Assembly (NCBI RefSeq): GCF_026343125.1
Contig: NZ_JAPEMB010000001.1
Location: 3,477,501-3,541,500, forward strand
DNA length: 64,000 nt
Reading direction: 5' to 3'
Origin: Streptomyces sp. NBC_00094
Lineage (GTDB): Bacteria; Actinomycetota; Actinomycetes; Streptomycetales; Streptomycetaceae
Positions 24,259 to 32,896 of this stretch are shown one piece after another. Each line of letters opens with the position of its first letter. The stretch's first letter is position 1. The translations under genes and the position numbers were made by a program. The notes under the pieces were generated by a model, which did not search any database, was not told the origin of the DNA, and worked only from the letters and a program-made list of their open reading frames with translations.

Positions 24259-27200
24259 ATGGACCGTGAAGACGGGCCGCGAGTTCCGGTGCAGCGGGCT
24301 CCGAAGACGGGCACGGGTGCCGACGCGGGCGCGGGCACGGGTTCCGGGATGGTCGCGGGCACGGGTTCCGGAATGGTCGCGGGCACGGGCACCGAGGTGG
24401 TCGCCGGCACCACCGGCACCACCGGTGAGCTGCGCTTCGGCGTGCTCGGCCCCGTACGCGCCTGGCGCGACGGCGAGGCCCTGCCCACCGGCTCGCCCCA
24501 GCAGCGCGCCCTGCTCGCCGCCCTCCTCCTGCGCGGCGGACGCACCGCCACCGCCTCCGAGCTGATCGACGCGATCTGGGGCGAGGACCCGCCGTCACAG
24601 GCACTCGCCGCGGTACGGACGTACGCCTCCCGCCTCCGCAAGGCACTCGACCCGAAGGTCCTGGTCAGCGAGTCCGGCGGCTACGCGCTGCGCACCAAGG
24701 CCCTGGACCTCCTCACCGCGCAGGAACTGGCCGCCGGAGCCGAGAAGCTCCGGGCCTCGGGGGACCGCGCGGGCGCCCGGGAGCGGCTCGCCGACGCCCT
24801 CGCCCTGTGGGACGGCGAGGTGCTCGCCTCCGTACCCGGCCCGTACGCCGAGACGCAGCGGACCCGCCTGGAGGAGTGGCGGCTCACGCTCCTGGAGACC
24901 CGGCTCGACATCGACCTGGAGGTCGGCGCGCACGCCGAGGCCGTCTCCGAACTGACCGCGCTCACCGCCGCGCACCCGCTGCGCGAGCGGCTCCGCGAGC
25001 TGCTGATGCTCGCCCTCTACCGGGGCGGGCGGCAGGCGGAGGCGCTCGCCGTGTACGCGGACACGCGCCGGCTCCTCGCCGACGAACTCGGCGTCGACCC
25101 GACCCCCGAACTCTCCCGGCTCCAGCAGCGCATCCTCCAGGGAGACTCCGAGCTGGCCCGCCCGGTCGAGGAGGCCGCCCCGGCCGCCGCGCCCGTCGCG
25201 CGCCCCGCCCAGCTCCCGGCGACGGTCCCGGACTTCACGGGCCGGTCCTCCTTCGTACGGGAACTCGGCGCCAGGCTCGCGACGGCCGAGGGCCACGTCA
25301 TGGCCGTATCGGCGCTCGCGGGCATCGGCGGCGTCGGCAAGACGACGCTCGCGGTGCACGTGGCCCACGAGGCCCGGCCGCACTTCCCGGACGGCCAGCT
25401 GTACGTGGACCTCCAGGGCGCCGGCAACCGCGCCGCCGCCCCGGAGACCGTCCTCGGCTCCTTCCTCCGCGCCCTCGGCACCCCCGACTCGGCGATCCCG
25501 GACTCGCTCGACGACCGCGCCGCGCTCTACCGCTCGACGCTGGACGGCCGCCGGGTCCTGGTCCTCCTGGACAACGCCCGGGACGCGGCCCAGATCCGCC
25601 CGCTGCTCCCCGGAACGGCCGGCTGCGCGGCCCTGGTGACGAGCCGTATCCGCATGGTCGACCTGGCGGGCGCGCACCTGGTGGACCTGGACGTCATGTC
25701 CCCGGAGGAAGCACTCCAGCTCTTCACGAGGATCGTCGGCGAGGAACGCGTCCGGGCGGAACGGGAAGCAGCCCTCGACGTCGTCGCGGCCTGCGGCTTC
25801 CTCCCCCTCGCCATCCGCATCGCGGCGTCCCGCCTGGCGGCGCGCCGCACCTGGACGGTCTCGGTCCTGGCGGCGAAGCTCGCCGACGAACGCCGCCGCC
25901 TCGACGAACTCCAGGCGGGCGACCTCGCGGTCAAGGCCACCTTCGAACTCGGCTACGGCCAGCTGGAACCGGCCCAGGCCCGCGCCTTCCGCCTCCTCGG
26001 CCTCGCCGACGGTCCGGACATCTCGCTCGCGGCGGCCGCCGCGCTCCTGGACCTCCCCCTCTGGGACACGGAGGACCTCCTGGAGGCCCTGGTCGACACG
26101 TCCCTCCTGGAATCGGCGGCCCCGGGCCGCTACCGCTACCACGACCTGGTCCGGCTCTACGCGCGTGCCTGCGCGGACCGCGACGAACAGCCCCCGTCGG
26201 AGAAGGAGTCGGCGCTCTCCCGGCTCCTCGACTTCTACCTCTCGACGGCGGCCCGGGTGTACGCGATCGAGCGCCCCGGCGACCGCCTGGTCGACCACCT
26301 GGAAACCACGACCCACGAGGGCCTCACCTTCACCGACCGCCACACGGCCCAGGACTGGCTGTACGCGGAGGCCAACTGCCTCCTGGCCACGGTCCGCCAG
26401 TCGGCCGCGTCCCCGGCCACGCTGCGCCGGGGCGTGGACCTGCTGTGGGCGTCGCTGGACCTCGGGGAATCGGGGGCGAACTCCAGGGAGTTCGAGGCGA
26501 CGGGCGTCGTCGTGCGCGACGCCGCCCGCACCCACGCGGACGCCAGGACCGAGGGCCGCGCGCTCATGGTTCTCGCCGGTGTCCACCACACGGCGGGCCG
26601 GTTCAAGGAGGCGGACCGCGACGCCGAACTCGCCCTGCCGCACGCGGACCGGGCCGGCGATCCCGTACCGGCCTGCTGGTCCGCCAACGCCCGCGGAATC
26701 ATCGCGCTGTACCAGAACCGCTTCGCGGAGGGCGAGCGGTACCTCACCGAGGCGATCGAACGGTTCCGCGGCATCGGGGACGAGCCGGGAGAGGCGAGCG
26801 CCCTCTGCAATCTGTCGCGCATCCACCTGGCCATGGGCCGTACGTCGAGTGCCATCGCCCTCGCCCGGCAGGGCACGGAGATCTACGACTCGATGGGGCA
26901 CGCGCTGCGGGGCGCCAACGGGCGGTACGCCCTCGGCCTCGCCCTCACCCAGGACGACCAACTCGCCGCGGCCGGCGAACAGCTCCGCGAAGCGCTGGCG
27001 GTCTTCGCCGACAGCAGGCAGCGGCTGTGGGAGGGCATGACCCTCTTCAGGCTGTCCGAAGTGGACCTCGCCGCCCGTCGGCACGCCCAGGCCGCGTCGA
27101 ACGCCGAGATGGCCCTCACGGTCCTGCGGGGCATCGGGGGCGAGTGGCGGCGGGGCAACGTGCTCACGGTCCTGGGCCGGGCCCTCTTCGGCATCGGCCA

Positions 27201-27312
27201 GAGCGGCCGAGCGCTGGTCTGCTGGCAGGAGGCGCTCGGCATCTTCGACGCCCTCGGGGCCCCGGAAGCCGCCGAGGTCCGTGCGCTGCTGACCCCCGCG
27301 AAGGCGGCGTAG
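24259..27312 (+). CDS. afsR: AfsR, SARP-type global regulator with NB-ARC and TPR domains
   Basis: A 1017-residue regulator. Order: a Gly/Thr-rich N-terminal extension (about 15-55), OmpR/PhoB-like winged helix (about 56-150), bacterial transcriptional activation domain (about 155-295), NB-ARC ATPase with Walker A GIGGVGKTTLA near residue 355 and Walker B VLVLLDNA, then TPR-like repeats to the end. In S. coelicolor AfsR is phosphorylated by AfsK and activates afsS to raise antibiotic production. The layout here matches: afsS follows on the same strand and afsK faces it further on. The ATG has GGGGGAG upstream. The N-terminal extension is encoded by tandem repeats and seems longer than in the S. 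coelicolor protein (about 993 residues). Confidence 0.93.
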   Translation: MDREDGPRVPVQRAPKTGTGADAGAGTGSGMVAGTGSGMVAGTGTEVVAGTTGTTGELRFGVLGPVRAWRDGEALPTGSPQQRALLAALLLRGGRTATASELIDAIWGEDPPSQALAAVRTYASRLRKALDPKVLVSESGGYALRTKALDLLTAQELAAGAEKLRASGDRAGARERLADALALWDGEVLASVPGPYAETQRTRLEEWRLTLLETRLDIDLEVGAHAEAVSELTALTAAHPLRERLRELLMLALYRGGRQAEALAVYADTRRLLADELGVDPTPELSRLQQRILQGDSELARPVEEAAPAAAPVARPAQLPATVPDFTGRSSFVRELGARLATAEGHVMAVSALAGIGGVGKTTLAVHVAHEARPHFPDGQLYVDLQGAGNRAAAPETVLGSFLRALGTPDSAIPDSLDDRAALYRSTLDGRRVLVLLDNARDAAQIRPLLPGTAGCAALVTSRIRMVDLAGAHLVDLDVMSPEEALQLFTRIVGEERVRAEREAALDVVAACGFLPLAIRIAASRLAARRTWTVSVLAAKLADERRRLDELQAGDLAVKATFELGYGQLEPAQARAFRLLGLADGPDISLAAAAALLDLPLWDTEDLLEALVDTSLLESAAPGRYRYHDLVRLYARACADRDEQPPSEKESALSRLLDFYLSTAARVYAIERPGDRLVDHLETTTHEGLTFTDRHTAQDWLYAEANCLLATVRQSAASPATLRRGVDLLWASLDLGESGANSREFEATGVVVRDAARTHADARTEGRALMVLAGVHHTAGRFKEADRDAELALPHADRAGDPVPACWSANARGIIALYQNRFAEGERYLTEAIERFRGIGDEPGEASALCNLSRIHLAMGRTSSAIALARQGTEIYDSMGHALRGANGRYALGLALTQDDQLAAAGEQLREALAVFADSRQRLWEGMTLFRLSEVDLAARRHAQAASNAEMALTVLRGIGGEWRRGNVLTVLGRALFGIGQSGRALVCWQEALGIFDALGAPEAAEVRALLTPAKAA
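24305..24400 (+). repeat. In-gene tandem repeat in the afsR N-terminus
   Basis: The unit GCGGGCACGGGTTCCGG(A/G)ATGGTC recurs with slight variation and encodes the repeating GTGSGMVA peptide. Such a repeat is prone to copy-number change and would only lengthen the disordered N-terminus. Confidence 0.7.
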
Positions 27313-27313
27313 G

Positions 27314-27342
27314 GGGCTCGCGGTGCCAGACACCGCGAGCCC
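27314..27342 (+). terminator. Terminator of afsR
   Basis: A perfect 12-bp stem, GGGCTCGCGGTG (27314-27325) with CACCGCGAGCCC (27331-27342), and a 5-nt loop directly after the afsR stop codon. It isolates afsS, which then needs its own promoter. Confidence 0.8.
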
Positions 27343-27383
27343 GGACTGATCGGCAAGACCCCCCAGACCGCTCCGGCCAGTGC

Positions 27384-27423
27384 GTTCATCGTTCGTTTAT
27401 CGCTGCCCGGCATGCTCTTATCC
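27384..27423 (+). promoter_or_regulatory. afsS promoter with AfsR/PhoP-type direct repeats
   Basis: Two adjacent 11-nt units, GTTCATCGTTC (27384-27394) and GTTTATCGCTG (27395-27405), match the PHO-box style repeats. In S. coelicolor both AfsR and PhoP bind such repeats at the afsS -35 region. TTTATC (27396-27401) and TTATCC (27418-27423) with a 16-nt spacer could be the -35 and -10. Confidence 0.7.
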
Positions 27424-27583
27424 ATGGCGATCCGCCGCGTCGGGGGGCAGACGGGTCGCCGATGAGGGTCACTGCCCCTGAGTACTAGGGTGATCGGCCC
27501 CGGAGATTCGTCCAGCTGTCCACGGGGGAACGGCTGGGCGAATCTCCTCACCTCTCGGACATCACACGCAGGAGTTGACGAGC

Positions 27584-27826
27584 ATGACCGACCCGATCAA
27601 GCAGGACCCGATCATCAAGCCCATGGACATGCACGCCACCTCGGAGCCGGCGCTCGACGCGATCACGGACAAGATCACGGGCGGCCACGAGGAGTCCATC
27701 ACCACCAAGGACATGCACGCCACCTCCGAGCCGGCGCTCGACGCCATCGCCGAGAAGATCACCGGCGGCCACGAGGAGTCCATCACCACCATGGACATGC
27801 ACGCCACCACGGAGCCGGCCAAGTAG
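27584..27826 (+). CDS. afsS: AfsS-like small repeat protein
   Basis: An 80-residue protein made of repeats: two nearly identical 28-residue units, each DMHATSEPALDAI followed by KITGGHEESITT, then a third partial unit DMHATTEPAK. The T-x-D-x-H-A motif and the position just after afsR identify it as AfsS (AfsR2), the small activator that AfsR switches on; the S. coelicolor protein has 63 residues. The ATG at 27584 has GGAG at 27571-27574. Mechanism of AfsS is still unclear. The regular His spacing could bind metal or a partner, but that is inference. Confidence 0.85.
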   Translation: MTDPIKQDPIIKPMDMHATSEPALDAITDKITGGHEESITTKDMHATSEPALDAIAEKITGGHEESITTMDMHATTEPAK

Positions 27827-27992
27827 ACCATTCCCGACGGGGAAAGGCCGCGGCGGCGACTTCGGGGGAGCCGCCGGGGCCCAGGAGGTCCGGTCGACGG
27901 GGGAGCACACGGACTCGGGGGACACCCGACGGACCCAGGGGGGATCCGTCCGGGCAGGGCCCGTGCGCAACGCGATCGGACCACCGCACAGG

Positions 27993-28018
27993 AGGGGCCG
28001 GGCATCCGCCCGGCCCCT
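27993..28018. terminator. Terminator after afsS
   Basis: An 11-bp perfect stem, AGGGGCCGGGC (27993-28003) with GCCCGGCCCCT (28008-28018), 4-nt loop, followed by T residues. It lies between convergent afsS and the LppU-like gene. The rest of 27827-28059 shows no gene. Confidence 0.75.
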
Positions 28019-28059
28019 TCGGCGTGCGCGGGACGTACGGAACCACGCCTCCGCGCGCC

Positions 28060-28716
28060 TCAGCGGGCGTAGGAGCCCAGGCCGACCAGGCAGTACACGT
28101 ACTCGCTGACGACGGCGCCGTTCATCGTGTACCGGTGCGAGAAGGCGTACTCCGTCTTCGGGTTGGCGTTGCACTTGTCCATGTCGGAGGTGAAGGGGAA
28201 CGTCTGGATCACCTTGTAGTGGGCGTCCGAGGCCGAGCAGGAGACCTCCTCGACGTCGTCGACGCTCTGCGCGGTCTCGGAGTCGGGCAGCCGCCCGTTG
28301 AGGCAGGTGCCCTTGTCGAACGGTTCGGGCTCCTCCTCGGTGGGGGTCGCGGTGGCCGTGCCGAGGGGGTCGAGGGTGGGGAACGGCGCGACCGAGAAGG
28401 TCGGGATCGGGCCCGGGCCCTTGGAGCCGGCGGAGTCCTTGTCGTCGTTCAGGAGGTACCCGCCCCCGACGAGCGCGCCGATCACGACGAGCGGGACGAG
28501 GCAGCCGAGGACGCCGGACCTCTTGGCCTGCTGCCCGCCGGCGACCGTGATCCGCACGTACACCACGCCGTCGCCGATCCGGGCCGGGACGAGGTCTCCG
28601 TGACGGCAGGGCGGGACGGTGAGCTGGGCGGGGCCGGTCGGCAGGTGGATCGGGATGACGACGCCGGTGGCGGCCTGCTGCGGGGTGAGGGTGAGGGGGA
28701 TCTCTTGCGTCGACAC
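28060..28716 (-). CDS. LppU/SCO3897-family membrane-anchored protein
   Basis: A 218-residue protein: a cytoplasmic N-terminal part rich in beta strands (EIPLTLTPQQAATGVVIPIH), one transmembrane helix at about residues 70-90 (GCLVPLVVIGALVGGGYLL), a Pro/Thr-rich linker, and an extracellular domain with four Cys and the HYKVIQTFPF segment typical of LppU/SCO3897 proteins. The GTG at 28716 has AGGAG 8 nt upstream; the frame extends to 28767 without a better start. Function of the family is unknown. Confidence 0.78.
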   Translation of the reverse strand: MSTQEIPLTLTPQQAATGVVIPIHLPTGPAQLTVPPCRHGDLVPARIGDGVVYVRITVAGGQQAKRSGVLGCLVPLVVIGALVGGGYLLNDDKDSAGSKGPGPIPTFSVAPFPTLDPLGTATATPTEEEPEPFDKGTCLNGRLPDSETAQSVDDVEEVSCSASDAHYKVIQTFPFTSDMDKCNANPKTEYAFSHRYTMNGAVVSEYVYCLVGLGSYAR

Positions 28717-28797
28717 CGGCTGCTCCTGAAGGAGGGGGTGAGGTAAGGGAAGCGTAAGACTGCCCATATGACGTGTGCACGTGGAGAGTTGGTTGCA

Positions 28798-28857
28798 CTC
28801 CCCACCACGTCACCCCCTCCCCACCACGTCACCCCCCTCCCCCCACGTCACCCCCCC
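28798..28857. repeat. Three tandem copies of a 20-bp repeat
   Basis: CTCCCCACCACGTCACCCC(C) is repeated three times, the last copy slightly changed, between the LppU-like promoter and the FadD3-like stop codon. Each copy carries ACGTCAC. Confidence 0.65.
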
Positions 28858-30410
28858 GCCGCCACCCGCCCCCTCAGCTCCCCCTTCACGACCTTCCCGC
28901 TCGCGTTCCTCGGGAGCTCCGTCACGAACTCGACCTCCCTCGGCACCTTGTAGTTCGCCATCTCCCGCCGCGACCAGGCGATCAGGTCGTCCGCCGTCAC
29001 CCGCGACCCCGCCCTCCGTACCGCGAAGGCCTTGCCCACCTCGCCCAGCCTCGGGTCGGGGATGCCGACGACGGCGACGTCCGCGATGTCGGGGTGGAGG
29101 CCCAGGAGTTGCTCGATCTCGGCCGGGTAGGCGTTGAAGCCGCCCACGATGAACATGTCCTTCAGGCGGTCCGTGATCCGCAGGTTCCCCGCCTCGTCCA
29201 GGACGCCGATGTCCCCGGTGTGCAGCCAGCCGTCCGCGTCGATCGCCGCCGCGGTCTCCTCCGCGTCCTCGAAGTAGCCGCGCATGACGTGGTGGCCCCG
29301 AACGAGGACCTCGCCGGTGGGCGAGAGCCGGACCTCCGTGTCCGGGATCGGGCGGCCCGAGGTGGTGGCGACGGTCTCGGCCGGGTCGTCGCGGCGGCAC
29401 ATCGTGACGATGCCGCTCGCCTCGGAGAGCCCGTACGCCGTGAGGACCGTGCCCACCCCCAGCTCCGTACGGAGCCGCTCGACGAGCCGGAGCGGGACCA
29501 CGGCCGCACCCGTCACGACGAGCCGGAGCGAGGAGAGGTCGTGGGACGCGCGGGCGGGGTGGTCCAGGAGGGACTGGTGAAGGGTGGGCGGGCCGGGGAG
29601 GACCGTGACGCGCTCGGCGGCGATGTTGGCGAGGACGGTGTCCACGGTGAAGACGGACTGCGGGACGATCACCGCGCCGCGCATGAGGCAGGCGAGGATG
29701 CCGGCCTTGTAGCCGAAGGTGTGGAAGAAGGGGTTGACCACGAGGTAGCGGTCGCCCTCCCGGAGGCCGGCCAGTTCGGACCAGACCGCGTAGCAGCGCA
29801 GGGTCTGGGCGTGGCCGATGACGGCGCCCTTGGGGCTGCCGGTGGTGCCCGAGGTGTAGATGATGTCGGAGGGGTCGGCGGGGTCGATCGCGTCGGCCCG
29901 GGCGCGGACCCGCTCGGCCGGGACCCGGTCGCCCGCCGCGAGGAAGGCCTTCCAGGTCGTCCAGGCCGGGTCGTCGGGCGCGGTGTCGCCGAGGACGACG
30001 GCCTTCTCCAGGTCCGGGAGTTCGACGCCCGAGCGGCGCAGGGAGGCCACGTACGAGGTGCCGAGGAAGGTGCCGGTGACGAAGAGCAGGCGGGCCCGGG
30101 AGCGCCGGAGTACGTGGGCGGCCTCCGTCCCCTTGAAGCGGGTGTTCAGGGGGACGAGGACGGCTCCGGCGGTGACGGCGCCGAGCGCCGAGACGATCCA
30201 GTCGAGGGTGTTGGGGGCCCAGATCGCGACCCGGTCCCCCACCCGTATCCCGGTGGCGAGACACGCGGCGGCGGCCCGTTCGACCCGCTCGCCGAGTTCG
30301 GCGTACGTGACGCGGGCGCGTCCGTCGACGACCGCCTCCCGCTCCCCGTACCGCTCGGCCGCCGCCCGTACGAGCCCGGGGATCGTGCCCCACTCCAGGT
30401 CGCCGCGCAT
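28848..30410 (-). CDS. FadD3-like acyl-CoA synthetase (AMP-forming)
   Basis: A 520-residue ANL-superfamily ligase with YTSGTTGSPKGA (AMP/Pi loop), the YGLSEA motif, DGWLHTGDIG and KDMFIVGGFNAYP hinge region, and the C-terminal Lys in NASGKVVKGEL. It activates a carboxylic acid to its CoA thioester. Closest by eye are FadD3/FadD17-type ligases of steroid ring catabolism. An in-frame GTG exists at 30425; the ATG at 30410 has GGAGGTGGAG directly upstream. It is divergent from the Ltp2-like operon, with two operator copies between them, so ligase, hydratase and aldolase are likely switched on together. Confidence 0.9.
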   Translation of the reverse strand: MRGDLEWGTIPGLVRAAAERYGEREAVVDGRARVTYAELGERVERAAAACLATGIRVGDRVAIWAPNTLDWIVSALGAVTAGAVLVPLNTRFKGTEAAHVLRRSRARLLFVTGTFLGTSYVASLRRSGVELPDLEKAVVLGDTAPDDPAWTTWKAFLAAGDRVPAERVRARADAIDPADPSDIIYTSGTTGSPKGAVIGHAQTLRCYAVWSELAGLREGDRYLVVNPFFHTFGYKAGILACLMRGAVIVPQSVFTVDTVLANIAAERVTVLPGPPTLHQSLLDHPARASHDLSSLRLVVTGAAVVPLRLVERLRTELGVGTVLTAYGLSEASGIVTMCRRDDPAETVATTSGRPIPDTEVRLSPTGEVLVRGHHVMRGYFEDAEETAAAIDADGWLHTGDIGVLDEAGNLRITDRLKDMFIVGGFNAYPAEIEQLLGLHPDIADVAVVGIPDPRLGEVGKAFAVRRAGSRVTADDLIAWSRREMANYKVPREVEFVTELPRNASGKVVKGELRGRVAAGG

Positions 30411-30446
30411 CTCCACCTCCAGCACTCACTCCGCCGGCTCCCGTGA

Positions 30447-30463
30447 GCTGACTATCCGTCAGA
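30447..30463. promoter_or_regulatory. 17-bp palindromic operator, copy 7
   Basis: GCTGACTATCCGTCAGA, upstream of the FadD3-like gene (start 30410) and divergent from the Ltp2-like operon. Confidence 0.78.
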
Positions 30464-30473
30464 TTAGTTGTAA

Positions 30474-30490
30474 CCTGACGCGCTGTCAGT
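30474..30490. promoter_or_regulatory. 17-bp palindromic operator, copy 8
   Basis: CCTGACGCGCTGTCAGT, 25 nt upstream of the Ltp2-like start at 30516 and 27 bp centre-to-centre from copy 7. Confidence 0.75.
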
Positions 30491-30515
30491 AGAGCTGCCA
30501 CACGTGGAGGTTGTC

Positions 30516-31658
30516 TTGCTCAAGGACGCCACGGCCATCGTCGGGATCGGGCAGACCGCCTTCGCCAAACGACTCCCCGAGACCGAGAAGGCCCTCGCCT
30601 GCCGGGCGATCCTCGCCGCCCTCGACGACGCCGGGATCGACCCCTCCGAGGTCGACGGCTTCGCCTCGTACACGATGGAGGAGACCGACGAGGTCGAGGT
30701 CGCCAAGTCCATCGGCGCCGGCGACGTCACCTTCTTCTCCAAGATCGGCTACGGCGGCGGCGGCTCCTGCGCCACCGTCGGCCACCTCGCCGCCGCCGTC
30801 GCCACCGGCCAGGCGAGCGTCGGCGTCGCCTGGCGCTCGCGCAAACGCGGCTCCGGCCCCCGGCCCTGGACCAACACCGCCGCCCAGCTCGCCACCCCCG
30901 GCCAGTGGACCCGCCCCTTCGGGCTGCTCCGCCCCGCCGACGAGATCGGCATGCTCGCCCGCCGCTACATGCACGAGTACGGCGCCACCCGCGACCACCT
31001 CTTCAACGTCGCCCTCGCCTGCCGCAACCGCGCCAACCAGAACCCCGCCGCGATCATGTACGAACGCCCGCTCACCCGCGAGATGTACATGACCGCCCGC
31101 TGGATCAGCGAACCCCTCTGCCTCTTCGACAACTGCCTGGAGACCGACGGGGCGCTCGCCTGCGTCATCGTCTCCGCCGAACGCGCCCGCGACTGCCGGC
31201 AGAAGCCGGTGTACGTGCACTCCGCCGCCCAGGGCCTGCCCGCCCAGCACCACGGCATGGTCAACTACTGGAACGACGACCCGCTCTCCGGACCCGCCTG
31301 GACCGCCGCCCGACACCTCTGGAAGCAAGCCGACTTCGGCCCCCAGGACGTCGACGTCGCCCAGATCTACGACGCCTTCACCCCGCTCGTCCCGCTCTCC
31401 CTGGAGGGCTACGGCTTCTGCGGACGCGGCGAAGGGGCCGCCTTCACCGAGGGCGGCGCCCTGGAGATCGGCGGCCGGCTGCCCCTCAACACCGGCGGCG
31501 GCGGCCTCTCCGAGGCGTACGTCCACGGCTTCAACCTCATCAACGAGGGCGTGAAGCAGCTCCGCGGCACCTCCACCGCCCAAGTACCCGACGCGGCCAC
31601 CTGCCTGGTCACGGCGGGCGAGGGCGTCCCCACCTCCGCGATCCTCCTTCGAGCCTGA
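30516..31658 (+). CDS. Thiolase-superfamily Ltp2-like protein (putative retro-aldolase)
   Basis: A 380-residue thiolase-fold protein beginning AIVGIGQTAFAKRLPETEKAL, typical of the lipid-transfer/Ltp2 branch. It lacks the nucleophilic Cys of true thiolases. Tyrosines of the kind used by Ltp2 aldolases are seen in AQIYDAFTP and LSEAYVHG. In Mycobacterium, Ltp2 works with a DUF35 protein to cleave a steroid side-chain beta-hydroxy-CoA; a DUF35 gene follows here 15 bp downstream. The TTG at 30516 with GGAGG at 30506-30510 is chosen over the GTG at 30504. Operon: this gene, DUF35, enoyl-CoA hydratase. Confidence 0.88.
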   Translation: MLKDATAIVGIGQTAFAKRLPETEKALACRAILAALDDAGIDPSEVDGFASYTMEETDEVEVAKSIGAGDVTFFSKIGYGGGGSCATVGHLAAAVATGQASVGVAWRSRKRGSGPRPWTNTAAQLATPGQWTRPFGLLRPADEIGMLARRYMHEYGATRDHLFNVALACRNRANQNPAAIMYERPLTREMYMTARWISEPLCLFDNCLETDGALACVIVSAERARDCRQKPVYVHSAAQGLPAQHHGMVNYWNDDPLSGPAWTAARHLWKQADFGPQDVDVAQIYDAFTPLVPLSLEGYGFCGRGEGAAFTEGGALEIGGRLPLNTGGGGLSEAYVHGFNLINEGVKQLRGTSTAQVPDAATCLVTAGEGVPTSAILLRA

Positions 31659-31673
31659 GGAGCCGAGACACCG

Positions 31674-32105
31674 ATGCTGACACCCGTCGCCGACGAGGAC
31701 GGCGCTCCCTTCTGGGAGTACACCGCCCGGGGCGAGCTCCGCGTCCAGGCCTGCGCGGCCCCCGACTGCGGCGAGCTCCGCTTCCCGCCCCGCCCCTGCT
31801 GCCCGCACTGCCACTCCTTCGACAGCGAGTGGCGGCTCATGTCCGGACGCGGCCGGATCTGGTCGTACGTCCTGCCGCACCCGCCGCTCCTGCCCGACTA
31901 CGCCGCCCAGCCCGGCTACAACGCGGTCCTCGTCGAACTGGCCGAGGCCCCCCGCATCCGTCTCGTCGGCAACGTGGTCACCATCCCCGACGCCCCCCTG
32001 AACTCGGTCGACCCGGGCCGGCTGCGCATCGGCGCCCCGGTGAAGGTCGCCTTCACCGAGGTCGACGGCGTCACCGTCCCCCGCTGGCTCCTGGAGCGCG
32101 GGTGA
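31674..32105 (+). CDS. Zn-ribbon / OB-fold DUF35 protein
   Basis: A 143-residue protein with an N-terminal rubredoxin-like zinc ribbon (CxxxxC and CCPHC, residues about 25-48) and a C-terminal OB fold (GRIWSYVLPHPP ... VKVAFTEVDG). DUF35 proteins pair with thiolase-like enzymes; in the Ltp2-ChsH2 complex the DUF35 part is needed for aldolase activity. The gene sits right after the Ltp2-like gene, and its stop overlaps the next start (GTGA). Confidence 0.9.
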   Translation: MLTPVADEDGAPFWEYTARGELRVQACAAPDCGELRFPPRPCCPHCHSFDSEWRLMSGRGRIWSYVLPHPPLLPDYAAQPGYNAVLVELAEAPRIRLVGNVVTIPDAPLNSVDPGRLRIGAPVKVAFTEVDGVTVPRWLLERG

Positions 32106-32890
32106 GTATCCGGGTGGAGCGGGACAAGGAGACCGGGGTCGCGGTCGTCACCCTCGACCGGCCCGCGAAACACAACTCCGTCACCCTCGACATGGCCCGC
32201 GAACTCGCCGCCGTCTGGCGGGGTTTCCGGTACGAGGACGACATCCGCGCGATCGTCGTCACCGGGGCCGGGGGGCGGGCCTTCTGCACCGGGATCGACC
32301 GGGACGCCGTCGGGAACATCCCGCAGCCCTCGTCCCCGTACACGATCGACGACCCCCTCCTCACGATCGGCCCCAAGGCGAACGACCTGTGGAAGCCGGT
32401 CGTCGCCGCCGTCGAGGGCATGGCGTGCGGCGGGGCCTTCTACCTGCTCGGCGAGGCCGAGTTCCTGGTCGCGGGCGAGGACGCCACCTTCTTCGACCCG
32501 CACACCACCTACGGGATGGTCAGCGCCTTCGAGACCGTCCACATGGCGCAGCGGATGCCGTACGGGGAGATCGCCCGGATGGCCCTGATGGGCAGCGCGG
32601 AACGGATCTCGGCCCGACGGGCGTACGAGACGGGGCTCGTCTCCGAGCTGACCCCGACCGGCGGGGCCCTGGAGGCCGCCCTGCGGGCCGCCGCCGTCAT
32701 CGCGACGCACCCGACCGAGGCCGTCCAGGGCACGGTCCGGGCCCTCTGGTCGGTCACGGAACCGTCCCGCACCCCGGCCCTCGCACAGGCACCGCACCTG
32801 GTCGCCCTGGGGAACCTGCCGCCGGAGCGCCAGGGGGAGCTGTTCGGCGGAAGAAGGAGCGGGGGCGGGGGCGGATACCGGCTGCGGTGA
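32102..32890 (+). CDS. Enoyl-CoA hydratase/isomerase family protein
   Basis: A 262-residue crotonase-fold enzyme. The first oxyanion-hole region is GGRAFCTGIDRDAV and the second GMACGGAFYLLGEAE. The Glu/Asp pair of standard hydratases is not clear, so an isomerase or hydrolase role is possible. GTG start overlaps the DUF35 stop by 4 nt. In a steroid-like pathway it would hydrate the enoyl-CoA that the Ltp2/DUF35 pair then cleaves. The C-terminus is a Gly-rich tail running into the minisatellite. Confidence 0.9.
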   Translation: MSIRVERDKETGVAVVTLDRPAKHNSVTLDMARELAAVWRGFRYEDDIRAIVVTGAGGRAFCTGIDRDAVGNIPQPSSPYTIDDPLLTIGPKANDLWKPVVAAVEGMACGGAFYLLGEAEFLVAGEDATFFDPHTTYGMVSAFETVHMAQRMPYGEIARMALMGSAERISARRAYETGLVSELTPTGGALEAALRAAAVIATHPTEAVQGTVRALWSVTEPSRTPALAQAPHLVALGNLPPERQGELFGGRRSGGGGGYRLR

Positions 32891-32896
32891 GACGCG

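Noticed and set aside
28798-28857. Tandem repeat considered as a CRISPR-like array
   Set aside because: Only three copies of 20 bp without unique spacers of constant length, and no cas genes.
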